A DNA stretch of 37,623 bases from Bacteroidota bacterium (GTDB lineage: Bacteria > Bacteroidota > Bacteroidia > Chitinophagales > Chitinophagaceae). The DNA lies in contig JAKQKY010000502.1 of the NCBI GenBank assembly GCA_029560415.1, positions 1-37,623 on the forward strand. The letters run 5' to 3'. The notes beneath the pieces are model-generated. The model was not told the DNA's origin, searched no databases, and was given only the letters and a program-made list of their open reading frames with translations. This document shows positions 27,401 through 34,181 of this stretch, piece after piece (within the stretch, counting starts at the first letter, position 1; each line of letters starts with the position of its first letter). Made by a program: the position numbers and the translations under genes.

Positions 27401-27595
27401 TCCTATAACATTCCACGCAGTATGTTAGTGGGTAATAAATTTATTTCATCTGCAAGGTTCTTTGCACAGGCAACTAACCTGTTCCTATGGACGAAATGGA
27501 AAGGCATTGATCCGGAAGCAGGTGCAGTTAACATTAACCTGGGTGAATTTCCCAATCCCCGGTCATTTACTGCCGGGCTGAATGTAACTTTTTAA
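24479..27595 (+). CDS. SusC/RagA-type TonB-dependent outer-membrane transporter
   Basis: 1038 residues from the ATG at 24479; an upstream GTG at 24446 is less likely because the signal peptide fits the inner start (hydrophobic core, then FAQ). A carboxypeptidase-regulatory-like beta domain follows (GRTISGKVTDANGPLANVSVTIKG). The plug domain is next: SFDQLLQGRAPGVLAL, IIIRGQNSISGGSTPLYIVDGIPVEA and DAATQALYGSRGSAGVIVVTTKRG, all SusC hallmarks. The rest is a 22-strand barrel ending FTAGLNVTF with C-terminal Phe. It imports a substrate captured by SusD using TonB energy. No glycoside hydrolase or protease lies nearby, so the substrate is unknown. Confidence 0.95.
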   Translation: MENSLPKSNKLLKAMLGLIFILFSLPALVFAQGRTISGKVTDANGPLANVSVTIKGTTTGTSTGKDGYYSINLPTGAKQVEFSILNYETQTVTIRGSNDISPTMVAAGSKVLEEVVLTGINRVRKSKFSGASNKIAARDIENKPVGSFDQLLQGRAPGVLALTGSGQPGTSSAIIIRGQNSISGGSTPLYIVDGIPVEASVFQGFNSNDFASVDIFRDAATQALYGSRGSAGVIVVTTKRGSAGRFKLSYATQFGIKEKPTFAFKPMTTQQLLEAQHDYGSIVGGATNNNDNIPGWFLSKDNPRYGTLTPADQALADRALDSISRINTNWYDEFYRRGTFSNHELSFSGGTGKARFYSSLGIYKEEGIIKPSDMKRVTFRNNIDFSDDRFSFAISSNIGYVKRNFDPAFPGFIAQFNSFLIPNIQAPYSQVRNPGGSFATGGNGDIGNSKYVAAQYLDIKNLDKVYNDQAKVTLGITLGYKISDYLSASISAGADFRETQNSTYNSREAFVRTAAAGQGSLTQLAGAQSEALARFITTSVRPSLTFAKTVKDKHDFEVTALSEYIQENSKGIGFTGFGIDPRTPNTAGVIEQGNAGNQLYSTIPNALNSKSMNTLVSGLGLVRYTYDGRYTITGSYRRDGSSKLPEATRWVGFYSVGGIWEITKENFAKNLKAINTLRLRVSYGGSGNANNFPAEYLYQSTYGTGTYSGLTTQVPTYPGNPKAKWETTYTLNTGVDFELFSRRVYGDINLYDKRTKDLYVTRQLPAEAGGFSVEVNSGELQNKGFEWNINADLIRKKDFGITVFANGGYNKNELLSLGGETPYEFGTSFLKEGLPLGSHYEVKWGGVDAATGQPLYYDLEGKLTNVYSASNSVSDFGTWEAPWKGGFGTNIRFKDMEISLLFSWQQGAYKSDNLEYFVENPVGFLDGGYNQSASLNFWKKPGDVASTPSPLYGTNFSSKLIHKADFMRLRDVTFSYNIPRSMLVGNKFISSARFFAQATNLFLWTKWKGIDPEAGAVNINLGEFPNPRSFTAGLNVTF

Positions 27596-27614
27596 TTCAT
27601 TAAAGCAACAAAAT

Positions 27615-29009
27615 ATGAAACTTAGAAAATACAGTCTTTGTTTATTAAGCGCCGCATTATTATTCGGCAGCTGTAAAAAGGAACTGAATCAAAACGATCC
27701 TCAGTCGTTCAGCGATGAAAATGCGTTCACCACAATTGACCACGTTCAGTATGGTGTAAACGCTGCATTCGGCAGGTATTCTACTTATGCCACCGATGTA
27801 TATAAAAATGCACTTACTTCCGATGAAGCCAAGATTGGCGCCGACAATGCAGGCTCAGGTGCGCTCACTTACCGTTACCAATATGGTTCTGATAATACAA
27901 CGGGTAATGATGTAATTGCAGGTTACTATGGATACTATTCGCTGATCGACCAGGTGAATAGGGTATTACCAAATGTTGATAAAGTAACCGGGGGTACCGA
28001 AGGACGTAAAAGTGAATTGAAGGGCCAGTTACTTGGATTAAGGGGCATTGCACATTTTGGATTGCTACAGGCTTTCTGCAAAAATTACAATCCATCAGAT
28101 CCTTTGGGAGTTGCTATTATGACTGAATTTAATGCTGCGGCTAAGCCTTCCCGTAATACTATGGGAGAAGTGATGGCCCAGATTCAGGCCGACCTGGATT
28201 CGGCAAAAAATCTCCTGCCACTTGTTACATCTACCAACTTCAGCGATACCGTGTTCAACAGGTTGAATGTAGCTGCATACCAGGCAAGGATCGCATTGTA
28301 CAGGGGAGATTTTGATGCGGCTGTTAGTTATAGCAGCGAGGTCATTAATTCGGGTATCAAGCCTTTGGTGAGTGGCGGGGAGTATGCAGGGATCTGGATC
28401 GATAACAATACAAATGAATCCCTTTTCCGCATCCGTTTTCTTCAAAGTGTTGGTATTGGCGGATTGTGGACCGGTTCTGGTAACAGTATTACCATTGCCC
28501 CATCTGATAAATTATTTAATTCATATACCGCCGGAGATGTTCGCCTGGCCAGTTTTATAGGTACCAATGCAGCCGGTAATCATTATGTAAATAAGCATTA
28601 TGCATCAAGCCGTGGAGCGAGGATCGTGGATTTGAAAGCCTGTCGTACTGCTGAAATGTACCTGATCAGGGCTGAAGCCTATGCCAGGAAATCATCGCCA
28701 GACCTCGCTGCCGGAGCGGCTGACCTGAATTTTCTCAGGAGCAAAAGGATTACAGGTTACGTGGACGAAACCTTTACCAATACCACTCAACTCTTTAATG
28801 CGGTATTGTTTGAAAGATTCAAAGAACTGTGTTTTGAAGGTTTCCGTTTTTATGATCTGAAACGAAACAACCTCCCTGTTGAACGGAGCAGCACGGATGC
28901 AAGTTCGCAATGGCAGACATTGCCTGCTAATTCACACCTGTTCGTATACCCGATACCGAGAGATGCCATTCTCGCTAATCCGAATACCATTCAGAATAGT
29001 GGATATTAA
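27615..29009 (+). CDS. SusD/RagB-type surface lipoprotein
   Basis: 464 residues. Lipoprotein signal with lipobox FGSC, Cys20, then KKELNQNDPQSFSDENAFTT, a typical SusD start. Tetratricopeptide-like helices follow; AEMYLIRAEAYARKS and the C-terminal FERFKELCFEGFRFYDLKRNNLP are RagB/SusD signatures. It forms the lid of the SusC transporter and binds ligand outside the cell. It starts 19 bp after SusC, so the two are co-transcribed. It is at the short end for the family (usually about 500-600). Confidence 0.94.
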   Translation: MKLRKYSLCLLSAALLFGSCKKELNQNDPQSFSDENAFTTIDHVQYGVNAAFGRYSTYATDVYKNALTSDEAKIGADNAGSGALTYRYQYGSDNTTGNDVIAGYYGYYSLIDQVNRVLPNVDKVTGGTEGRKSELKGQLLGLRGIAHFGLLQAFCKNYNPSDPLGVAIMTEFNAAAKPSRNTMGEVMAQIQADLDSAKNLLPLVTSTNFSDTVFNRLNVAAYQARIALYRGDFDAAVSYSSEVINSGIKPLVSGGEYAGIWIDNNTNESLFRIRFLQSVGIGGLWTGSGNSITIAPSDKLFNSYTAGDVRLASFIGTNAAGNHYVNKHYASSRGARIVDLKACRTAEMYLIRAEAYARKSSPDLAAGAADLNFLRSKRITGYVDETFTNTTQLFNAVLFERFKELCFEGFRFYDLKRNNLPVERSSTDASSQWQTLPANSHLFVYPIPRDAILANPNTIQNSGY

Positions 29010-29054
29010 ATACTTCATGCAAAACAATTAATACATCATCTACAAAATATTTTT

Positions 29055-29933
29055 ATGAAATTAATTAACCGATTATACCTGCTCGCATTCGTAGGTTGCC
29101 TGTTATTGTTCGTTGGATGTAAGAAATCAGATGATTTCGTTTTGCCACCGTCACAGGCACATTTCGACGGAGCTAAAGACCAGGCTTATGCTGTGCGTAG
29201 CGCTACGGTAGAACCATTTAAAATAGAAGTTGGTACAACCGATGTAGCATCCGTTGACAGAACGGTAAGCTTTACCATCAGTTCACCAACAGGTGCTGCT
29301 GCGGGTACCCAGTACCGTATTGATGGAGGTAATACCATTACCATTCCTGCGGGAAAAGCCACGGCATTCATTTCCATCCAGGGATTATACAGTGGATTTC
29401 CTGTAGGAAGAGTAGATACTTTAATACTAAGCCTGTCTACTCCGTCTATTGACCCCGCAGGATTTTCGGATACCGTGCGCCTGGCTATCGGAGATATCTG
29501 TGTAGAAGGAGTTGGTTTTGTGTTGGGTGACCTGGATGGTACATACGCCAATACAACGGAAACTTTTGGTACCAGTCCATACGGGCCATATACCACATCA
29601 ATCCTGTCAATTACTTCAACCGGTGCAACATCAGCCATAATTGAAGTAGCGAATATCTGGGATAATGGCTGGGGCCCTATTTCATTTAACATAGACTGGT
29701 CTGATCCTGCTGCATTGAGAACAGATGTTGTTCCCCAGGCGGCTGTACCAGGCAGCAATGCCGGTGATATCAATGCCACTTATGCAGGGCAAACAATCGC
29801 TGTTAGGGCTCATCCCACCGGGGGACCTGGTACATTTTCAACATGCAACAATACATTTTCCCTGAAAATGCAGTTAGGCGTAACCGGTGTTGGTTATTTT
29901 GGATCCGTATACACAGTGAACCTGGCTAGGTAG
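29055..29933 (+). CDS. Surface lipoprotein in the SusE/F position, beta-sandwich type
   Basis: 292 residues. Lipobox FVGC with Cys22, then KKSDD. Residues about 55-150 look like a Calx-beta or DUF1735-like beta-sandwich (VEVGTTDVASVDRTVSFTISSPTGAAAGTQYRID, TIPAGKATAFISIQG, DTLILSLS). The C-terminal half is Gly/Thr/Asn-rich with no assigned fold. It follows SusD by 45 bp and ends before a strong terminator, so it completes a three-gene transport operon. By position it is probably a ligand-binding accessory on the cell surface. Family naming is tentative. Confidence 0.75.
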   Translation: MKLINRLYLLAFVGCLLLFVGCKKSDDFVLPPSQAHFDGAKDQAYAVRSATVEPFKIEVGTTDVASVDRTVSFTISSPTGAAAGTQYRIDGGNTITIPAGKATAFISIQGLYSGFPVGRVDTLILSLSTPSIDPAGFSDTVRLAIGDICVEGVGFVLGDLDGTYANTTETFGTSPYGPYTTSILSITSTGATSAIIEVANIWDNGWGPISFNIDWSDPAALRTDVVPQAAVPGSNAGDINATYAGQTIAVRAHPTGGPGTFSTCNNTFSLKMQLGVTGVGYFGSVYTVNLAR

Positions 29934-29960
29934 ATTTTGTTTTGGAATATGGTAAGTTTG

Positions 29961-30001
29961 AAAGGATACAGGCCCTTCGGGATGCCGTATCCTTTCTTTT
30001 T
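29961..30001 (+). terminator. Rho-independent terminator of the SusC/SusD operon
   Basis: A 9-bp perfect stem AAAGGATAC (29961-29969) / GTATCCTTT (29987-29995), extendable by inner G-C pairs, followed by CTTTTT. It lies 27 nt after the lipoprotein stop. Confidence 0.85.
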
Positions 30002-30016
30002 ATGACATAAATCAAT
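30001..30016 (+). promoter_or_regulatory. Weak Crp/Fnr-type dyad upstream of hemN
   Basis: TATGACATAAATCAAT keeps the TGA-N6-TCA core and 11 of 16 bases of the dyad at 33412-33427. It is 68 bp upstream of the hemN start. A TATTTTTA box at 30060-30067 (one mismatch to TAnnTTTG) would place it about 65 bp upstream of transcription start. It overlaps the end of the terminator's U-tract. Confidence 0.35.
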
Positions 30017-30083
30017 GAACAGTATTATGCAGATCAGGATTAAACCGACGACATATGGATATTTTTATGGTTAAATATGTCTT

Positions 30084-31451
30084 ATGTCGATGGATAGTCA
30101 ATTGCTTCAAAAGTATAATATCCCGGTTCCGCGGTATACCAGTTACCCACCTGTGCCATATTGGGATGACAGCATTGATGTAGACCAATGGAAATCGGTA
30201 TTCAGCAGCCAGGTTGCGAAGGGCAACCGGGAAGATGGGATCAGCCTCTATATTCATTTGCCTTTTTGTGAATCGCTGTGCAGTTATTGCGGATGCAATA
30301 AAAAGATCACAACGAATCATTCGGTAGAAGATGTTTATATCGATGCCTTGTTAAAAGAATGGGACATGTATCTTTCGCTGATGAATGAATGGCCTGTCAT
30401 CAGGGAGCTGCATTTGGGCGGAGGTACACCTACATTTTTTTCTGCAGCAAATCTTGAAAAATTATTATCGGGGATTTTTAGTAAAGCGATGATCCATCCG
30501 CAGCATGAATTCAGTTTCGAAGGACATCCAAACAATACAACTTTGCTGCAATTGCAAACCTTATACAGGCTTGGTTTCAGGAGGGTAAGTTATGGTGTGC
30601 AGGACATGGATCCGGAAGTGCAACGCGTCATCAGCCGTATTCAACCAATAGAGAATGTACAAACAGCCGTAGAGAATGCCCGGCAGGCAGGCTATCATTC
30701 AGTAAACTTTGACCTGATTTATGGGTTGCCCCTGCAAACAGCCGATACCATGCGCAGGACAATTGAACAAACGATCGCATTGAAGCCAGACAGGATCGCA
30801 TTTTATAGTTATGCCCATGTGCCGTGGACAAGTCGTGGGCAAAGGTTATTCGATGAAAAGGATCTTCCTTCCACAGGCGAAAAAATGAAATTATACCAGC
30901 TTGGAAAAGATATGTTTACAGCTAAGGGTTACCGTGAGATAGGAATGGATCACTTTGCTCTACCCAACGAGGACCTGTACATTGCGAAACAGGAAGGCCG
31001 GTTGCATCGTAATTTCATGGGTTATACAACTCAACACACTTCAATGCTTATTGGCTTGGGTGTTTCCAGTATCAGTGATGCCGGTTCCGCCTATGCGCAG
31101 AATGAAAAGACCCTGCACAATTATTATGCTGCTATTGACAAAAATGAATTTCCCTTGACCAAGGGTTATTTTTTAACAACCGAAGATATTCACTGCAAAA
31201 ACTATACCCTCGATATTATTTGTAAAGGAAATACCGTATTCAATAAGGAAGACATTCCCATGTTAAAGAAATATAGTTTCCCTGAATTGACAAGCCTTGA
31301 AGCAGATGGACTTATCCAGTGGTCGGAACGGGGTTTGCAATTGACCGTAACTGGTGATCATTTTGTAAGGAATGTTTGCAGTGCTTTTGACATGTTTCTC
31401 CAACAGAAAAAACTCGCCGGAGAAAAGCCGAAATTCAGCAAGGCTGTTTGA
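30084..31451 (+). CDS. hemN: Oxygen-independent coproporphyrinogen III dehydrogenase
   Basis: 455 residues, normal length. A radical-SAM enzyme that converts coproporphyrinogen III to protoporphyrinogen IX by two oxidative decarboxylations in anaerobic heme synthesis. The start RYTSYPPVPYW is typical of HemN. The iron-sulfur motif is FCESLCSYCGCN (Cys62, Cys66, Cys69, and Cys71 as in true HemN rather than HemW). LHLGGGTPTFF, SFEGHPNNTT, RVSYGVQDMDPEVQ and VNFDLIYGLPLQT follow the family pattern. An ATG two codons downstream (30090) is an alternative start. It converges with the next gene with only 6 bp between stops. Its place next to nos genes fits low-oxygen heme supply for cytochromes. Confidence 0.96.
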   Translation: MSMDSQLLQKYNIPVPRYTSYPPVPYWDDSIDVDQWKSVFSSQVAKGNREDGISLYIHLPFCESLCSYCGCNKKITTNHSVEDVYIDALLKEWDMYLSLMNEWPVIRELHLGGGTPTFFSAANLEKLLSGIFSKAMIHPQHEFSFEGHPNNTTLLQLQTLYRLGFRRVSYGVQDMDPEVQRVISRIQPIENVQTAVENARQAGYHSVNFDLIYGLPLQTADTMRRTIEQTIALKPDRIAFYSYAHVPWTSRGQRLFDEKDLPSTGEKMKLYQLGKDMFTAKGYREIGMDHFALPNEDLYIAKQEGRLHRNFMGYTTQHTSMLIGLGVSSISDAGSAYAQNEKTLHNYYAAIDKNEFPLTKGYFLTTEDIHCKNYTLDIICKGNTVFNKEDIPMLKKYSFPELTSLEADGLIQWSERGLQLTVTGDHFVRNVCSAFDMFLQQKKLAGEKPKFSKAV

Positions 31452-31457
31452 TGCAAA

Positions 31458-32678
31458 TCATCTTAAGTGTTTACTTTTTCCAGGTAAGTTGATACAAAGC
31501 AACCCTGAAAACATGATCAAAGCCGCACCAAATAACATTTCATTAATACCAGGAACCAGGATATAACTTAATGCACTCACACCTTGTGTCATTAATAAAA
31601 TTTCATTGATTAAGATTCCGCCGGTAAAAATAATGAGCCCGGTTTTCACGATCACAGAAAGCGGTATTAATTTTTCAGCGAAGATATACCCGATCAGGAA
31701 GAGACTTATTACGCCCAGCAATACCAGGTGCAGGTACCCGATAACGATAGGTCTGAAACCGAAAGCCAGGTCGCTCAGGGAAGGAACGACCGATCCTAAT
31801 TGAAGGAGCAGTTTCACCGTAAGGGCTATAGCAGAAAGTAATAAGATGTTTTTAGCTATCCTTGGCGCCTTGCCCATTATTTCCTTGTGCTTATTTTTCA
31901 GTAACCAGATCAATTTTACCAAAGCCAATACCTGCATGATTGCAGCGGCAATAACGATGATATATAACCAAACAGGAAGTTTCATCCATAAAGTAGACAA
32001 TAAATAGGCAGGTACCAATGCCCAGGCAAATAACCTGAATATCTCCTTAAGTTTTACATCGGGTATGCCCGAGTGCAGCAGGTTGGCAGTGAGGAGTCCC
32101 ATGCAACCGAAAAAGAACCATCCATTATATTGAAAATGCAGGTAAAAATATTCAGCCGCCAGGTAAGCGTTTTGATTACTGATCCGATTTACCATCATAA
32201 AGGCGAGTGCGAATGCTCCGAGAGAAGATAATGCATTGAATAGAACAGCTCCTTTAAACCACCGGGCCGCCGTGTCTTTTATCATTAATTTATTCAGGTC
32301 TTTCCAGTACTTTACTCCAAAAACATACGATACAAACACCGACAAAGTTGAAATAACAATTGATACAGGTCCATAGCCTTCTATTGGAAAGGCGATAAGC
32401 ATTCCATAGGCTGTTAATAGGTTTGCATATAATAACCATTTGTACCTGGAAAAAGCTGCATCATCTTTTTTAATGTGTAAGTATCCAACCAGTAATGTCA
32501 TCAGCACCTGGGTGATCCAGCCGGCAAAAGCAAAATGTGAATGGCCGTGGAGTAAATGTTTTTGTTGTATGAAGGGTAAATAAAAAGCAATTTTATACCG
32601 GAGTATCACACCAATCAGCGCAACGATCATTAGATTGAGTAATGCAATTCTGATCCATCGTTGTTGTGAAAAATTCAT
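31458..32678 (-). CDS. Heme-copper-oxidase subunit I-like polytopic membrane protein
   Basis: 406 residues from the ATG at 32678; an ATG at 32711 would add 11. The inner start is preferred because a Crp/Fnr-type dyad ends 10 bp upstream of 32711, so transcription probably begins downstream of it. About 12 membrane helices. The motif HLLHGHSHFAFAGW, with four closely spaced His, and FYLHFQYNGWFFFG recall metal- or heme-binding helices of the oxidase/NO-reductase superfamily, but the full His set of a true oxidase is not evident and no subunit II is nearby. It may be an NO- or heme-linked protein of the denitrification group. Its place beside a Crp/Fnr gene, hemN and nosZ supports an anaerobic role. 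Confidence 0.7.
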   Translation of the reverse strand: MNFSQQRWIRIALLNLMIVALIGVILRYKIAFYLPFIQQKHLLHGHSHFAFAGWITQVLMTLLVGYLHIKKDDAAFSRYKWLLYANLLTAYGMLIAFPIEGYGPVSIVISTLSVFVSYVFGVKYWKDLNKLMIKDTAARWFKGAVLFNALSSLGAFALAFMMVNRISNQNAYLAAEYFYLHFQYNGWFFFGCMGLLTANLLHSGIPDVKLKEIFRLFAWALVPAYLLSTLWMKLPVWLYIIVIAAAIMQVLALVKLIWLLKNKHKEIMGKAPRIAKNILLLSAIALTVKLLLQLGSVVPSLSDLAFGFRPIVIGYLHLVLLGVISLFLIGYIFAEKLIPLSVIVKTGLIIFTGGILINEILLMTQGVSALSYILVPGINEMLFGAALIMFSGLLCINLPGKSKHLR

Positions 32679-32721
32679 GGATTTCATTTCAGCAAAGTAA
32701 TCAAGACCCATGGCTACTGGC

Positions 32722-32737
32722 TATGATTTGAGTCATA
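32722..32737 (-). promoter_or_regulatory. Crp/Fnr-type operator upstream of the oxidase-like gene
   Basis: TATGATTTGAGTCATA matches 14 of 16 bases of the dyad at 33412-33427 (TATGATTTTAATCATA). It lies in the short gap between the Crp/Fnr stop and the oxidase-like gene, so that gene may have its own regulated promoter although it sits directly after the regulator gene. Confidence 0.6.
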
Positions 32738-32739
32738 AA

Positions 32740-33336
32740 CTAGCAATATATTTTGCCCTTGTTGATCACCAGCTGTCCCTTGTCGTGCATGCTCCGTATA
32801 GTTCGTATAACAGTTTCAACCCGAAGTCCCGTCATATCGGCAATTTGTTGCCTGGTGAGTTTTAGCATATTGCAATCGGTGCAGATGTTTTTTTTGTTGC
32901 TTTTGAAATAATGCAGGAGGGTAGAAATACTGTGTTCAGGATTGTGCTGGGCCATCTCTTTCAAAATGAAGAATTTGAAACGTAACCTTTTTGAGAGTAA
33001 CCGGCTGAATGAAAAATGGATATCCTGGTTTTCTTTCAGCAATTCATGAAAAGTGGATTTATGTAATCGAAGGATAACAGAATCTGTGTTGGCAATGGCT
33101 GTTGCAGCATAAGGCTCATCATCAAATAAAGGGAGTTCTCCAAAACAATCCCCGGGTTCGATCAGGATCTGTAAAAATTCTTTCCCATCATCATTGATGT
33201 TGACCCATCTTACTGCGCCACTGATAAGTTGGTAATAAAAATTAGCGGGCGATCCTTCCTGGAATATATACTCACCAGCCGACACTTTTTTATAAGCAGC
33301 ACCCCAGGTAAGTAATGTATCAATGTCGATCATCAT
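32740..33336 (-). CDS. Crp/Fnr-family transcription regulator
   Basis: 198 residues (195-200 is typical of short Bacteroidota members). Cyclic-nucleotide-binding-like beta-roll 1-120 (AGEYIFQEGSPANFYYQLISG, PGDCFGELPLF), dimer helix, and a winged HTH with LTRQQIADMTGLRVETVIRTIRSMHDKG; Glu174 and Arg178 sit where Fnr/Crp proteins contact TGA half-sites. Cys64, Cys152, Cys155 and Cys198 are present; Cys152/155 (ICTDC) and the terminal Cys could sense redox or metal, but the N-terminal Cys cluster of classical Fnr is absent. It probably acts on the dyads at 33411, 32722 and perhaps 30001. Met2 (33333) is an equally good start. Confidence 0.93.
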   Translation of the reverse strand: MMIDIDTLLTWGAAYKKVSAGEYIFQEGSPANFYYQLISGAVRWVNINDDGKEFLQILIEPGDCFGELPLFDDEPYAATAIANTDSVILRLHKSTFHELLKENQDIHFSFSRLLSKRLRFKFFILKEMAQHNPEHSISTLLHYFKSNKKNICTDCNMLKLTRQQIADMTGLRVETVIRTIRSMHDKGQLVINKGKIYC

Positions 33337-33410
33337 ATGGTCATTATTAATGGTAAAGAGCTAAAATATTACGATGACCTATTACTGCCAATGATGTAAC
33401 ATAGTACAAT

Positions 33411-33428
33411 GTATGATTTTAATCATAC
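33411..33428. promoter_or_regulatory. Perfect Crp/Fnr-type dyad in the regulator/nos divergent region
   Basis: GTATGATTTTAATCATAC is a perfect 8-bp inverted repeat around TT with a TGAT-N4-ATCA core, close to the Fnr consensus TTGAT-N4-ATCAA. It lies in the 271-bp gap between the Crp/Fnr gene (-) and the nos operon (+), about 75 bp from the former and 180 bp from the cytochrome start. A second inverted repeat, GTATCA-ATA-TGATAC, is at 33468-33482. No convincing -7 box was fixed in this gap. Confidence 0.65.
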
Positions 33429-33607
33429 GCTGGCATGGTTATTAATATGATTTACGGAATGATCTGTGTATCAATATGATACTGTAGGGAGAAGCAGATT
33501 GCTTTTAGCTGAATATAACCATTATGTAATTTATGACTGCACGCATAAAATTCAAATGTGCTACAGAGTAATGTTGTGGTATTAAATTTCATTATAAAAC
33601 ATAAAGT

Positions 33608-34087
33608 ATGAAAAAATTAGCATTCATTTTAGTCTTAGCTGTATTTGCTGCCTCTTGTGGCGGAAATAATGATACAAGTAATGCGAATGAACCTACTGCA
33701 CCTGCCGATACCAAAACAACAGAAAACGGCAATCCTTCTTATGATCCTAAAAGAGGCGAAGGAAAATTCACTAAAGTGGAAGTCGGCGAAAGTCTTGATG
33801 TGGCGAAAGCCACGAATGGCGAGAAAGTGTATAGTGTGAAATGCAGTGGTTGCCATAAGCTTAGCGAAGAAAGGCTGGTAGGTCCGGGATGGAAAGGTGT
33901 AACGGTAAGGCATACCCCGGAATGGATTATGAATTTTTCCACCAATACAGATGCCATGTTGAATAAGGATCCCAAGGCACAGGCTCAACTTGAAATTTGC
34001 CTCGTTAGAATGCCTAACCAAAACCTAAGCGATGATGATGCCAGGAACCTGTATGAATTCATGCGGAAAGTAGACGGTGCAAAATAG
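33608..34087 (+). CDS. Lipoprotein class-I c-type cytochrome of the nos operon
   Basis: 159 residues. Signal with lipobox AASC, Cys17, then an Asn/Thr/Pro-rich tether (18-50). One heme-binding CSGCH (79-83) and the likely axial Met in VRMPNQNLSDDDARNLYEFM. It is predicted to sit on the periplasmic face of a membrane and give electrons to NosZ encoded next. Related small lipoprotein cytochromes precede nosZ in many Bacteroidota nos clusters (general knowledge). It is the first gene of the plus-strand operon. Confidence 0.92.
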   Translation: MKKLAFILVLAVFAASCGGNNDTSNANEPTAPADTKTTENGNPSYDPKRGEGKFTKVEVGESLDVAKATNGEKVYSVKCSGCHKLSEERLVGPGWKGVTVRHTPEWIMNFSTNTDAMLNKDPKAQAQLEICLVRMPNQNLSDDDARNLYEFMRKVDGAK

Positions 34088-34103
34088 CTCTACTGTCCTT
34101 CCA

Positions 34104-34139
34104 CTTCAGCATTTAATGCTATAACAATGCCTGCTGAAG
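34104..34139 (+). other. Intercistronic hairpin between cytochrome c and nosZ
   Basis: CTTCAGCA (34104-34111) pairs perfectly with TGCTGAAG (34132-34139) around a 20-nt loop. An alternative inner stem AGCATT-T-AATGCT (34108-34120) excludes the outer one. No U-run follows, so it is more likely an RNA-stability element than a full terminator. Confidence 0.4.
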
Positions 34140-34181
34140 AACCATCAAAAGAATACTCTATAATCCTTAATAAATAATGAT

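Noticed and set aside
29186-29779. Minus-strand ORF of 197 codons
   Set aside because: It is antisense to the surface lipoprotein gene, which has a lipobox and operon context; long shadows are expected from Thr/Gly-rich genes.
31458-32711. True cytochrome c oxidase or NO reductase catalytic subunit
   Set aside because: The set of conserved His ligands and partner subunits expected for an active oxidase or NorB was not found.
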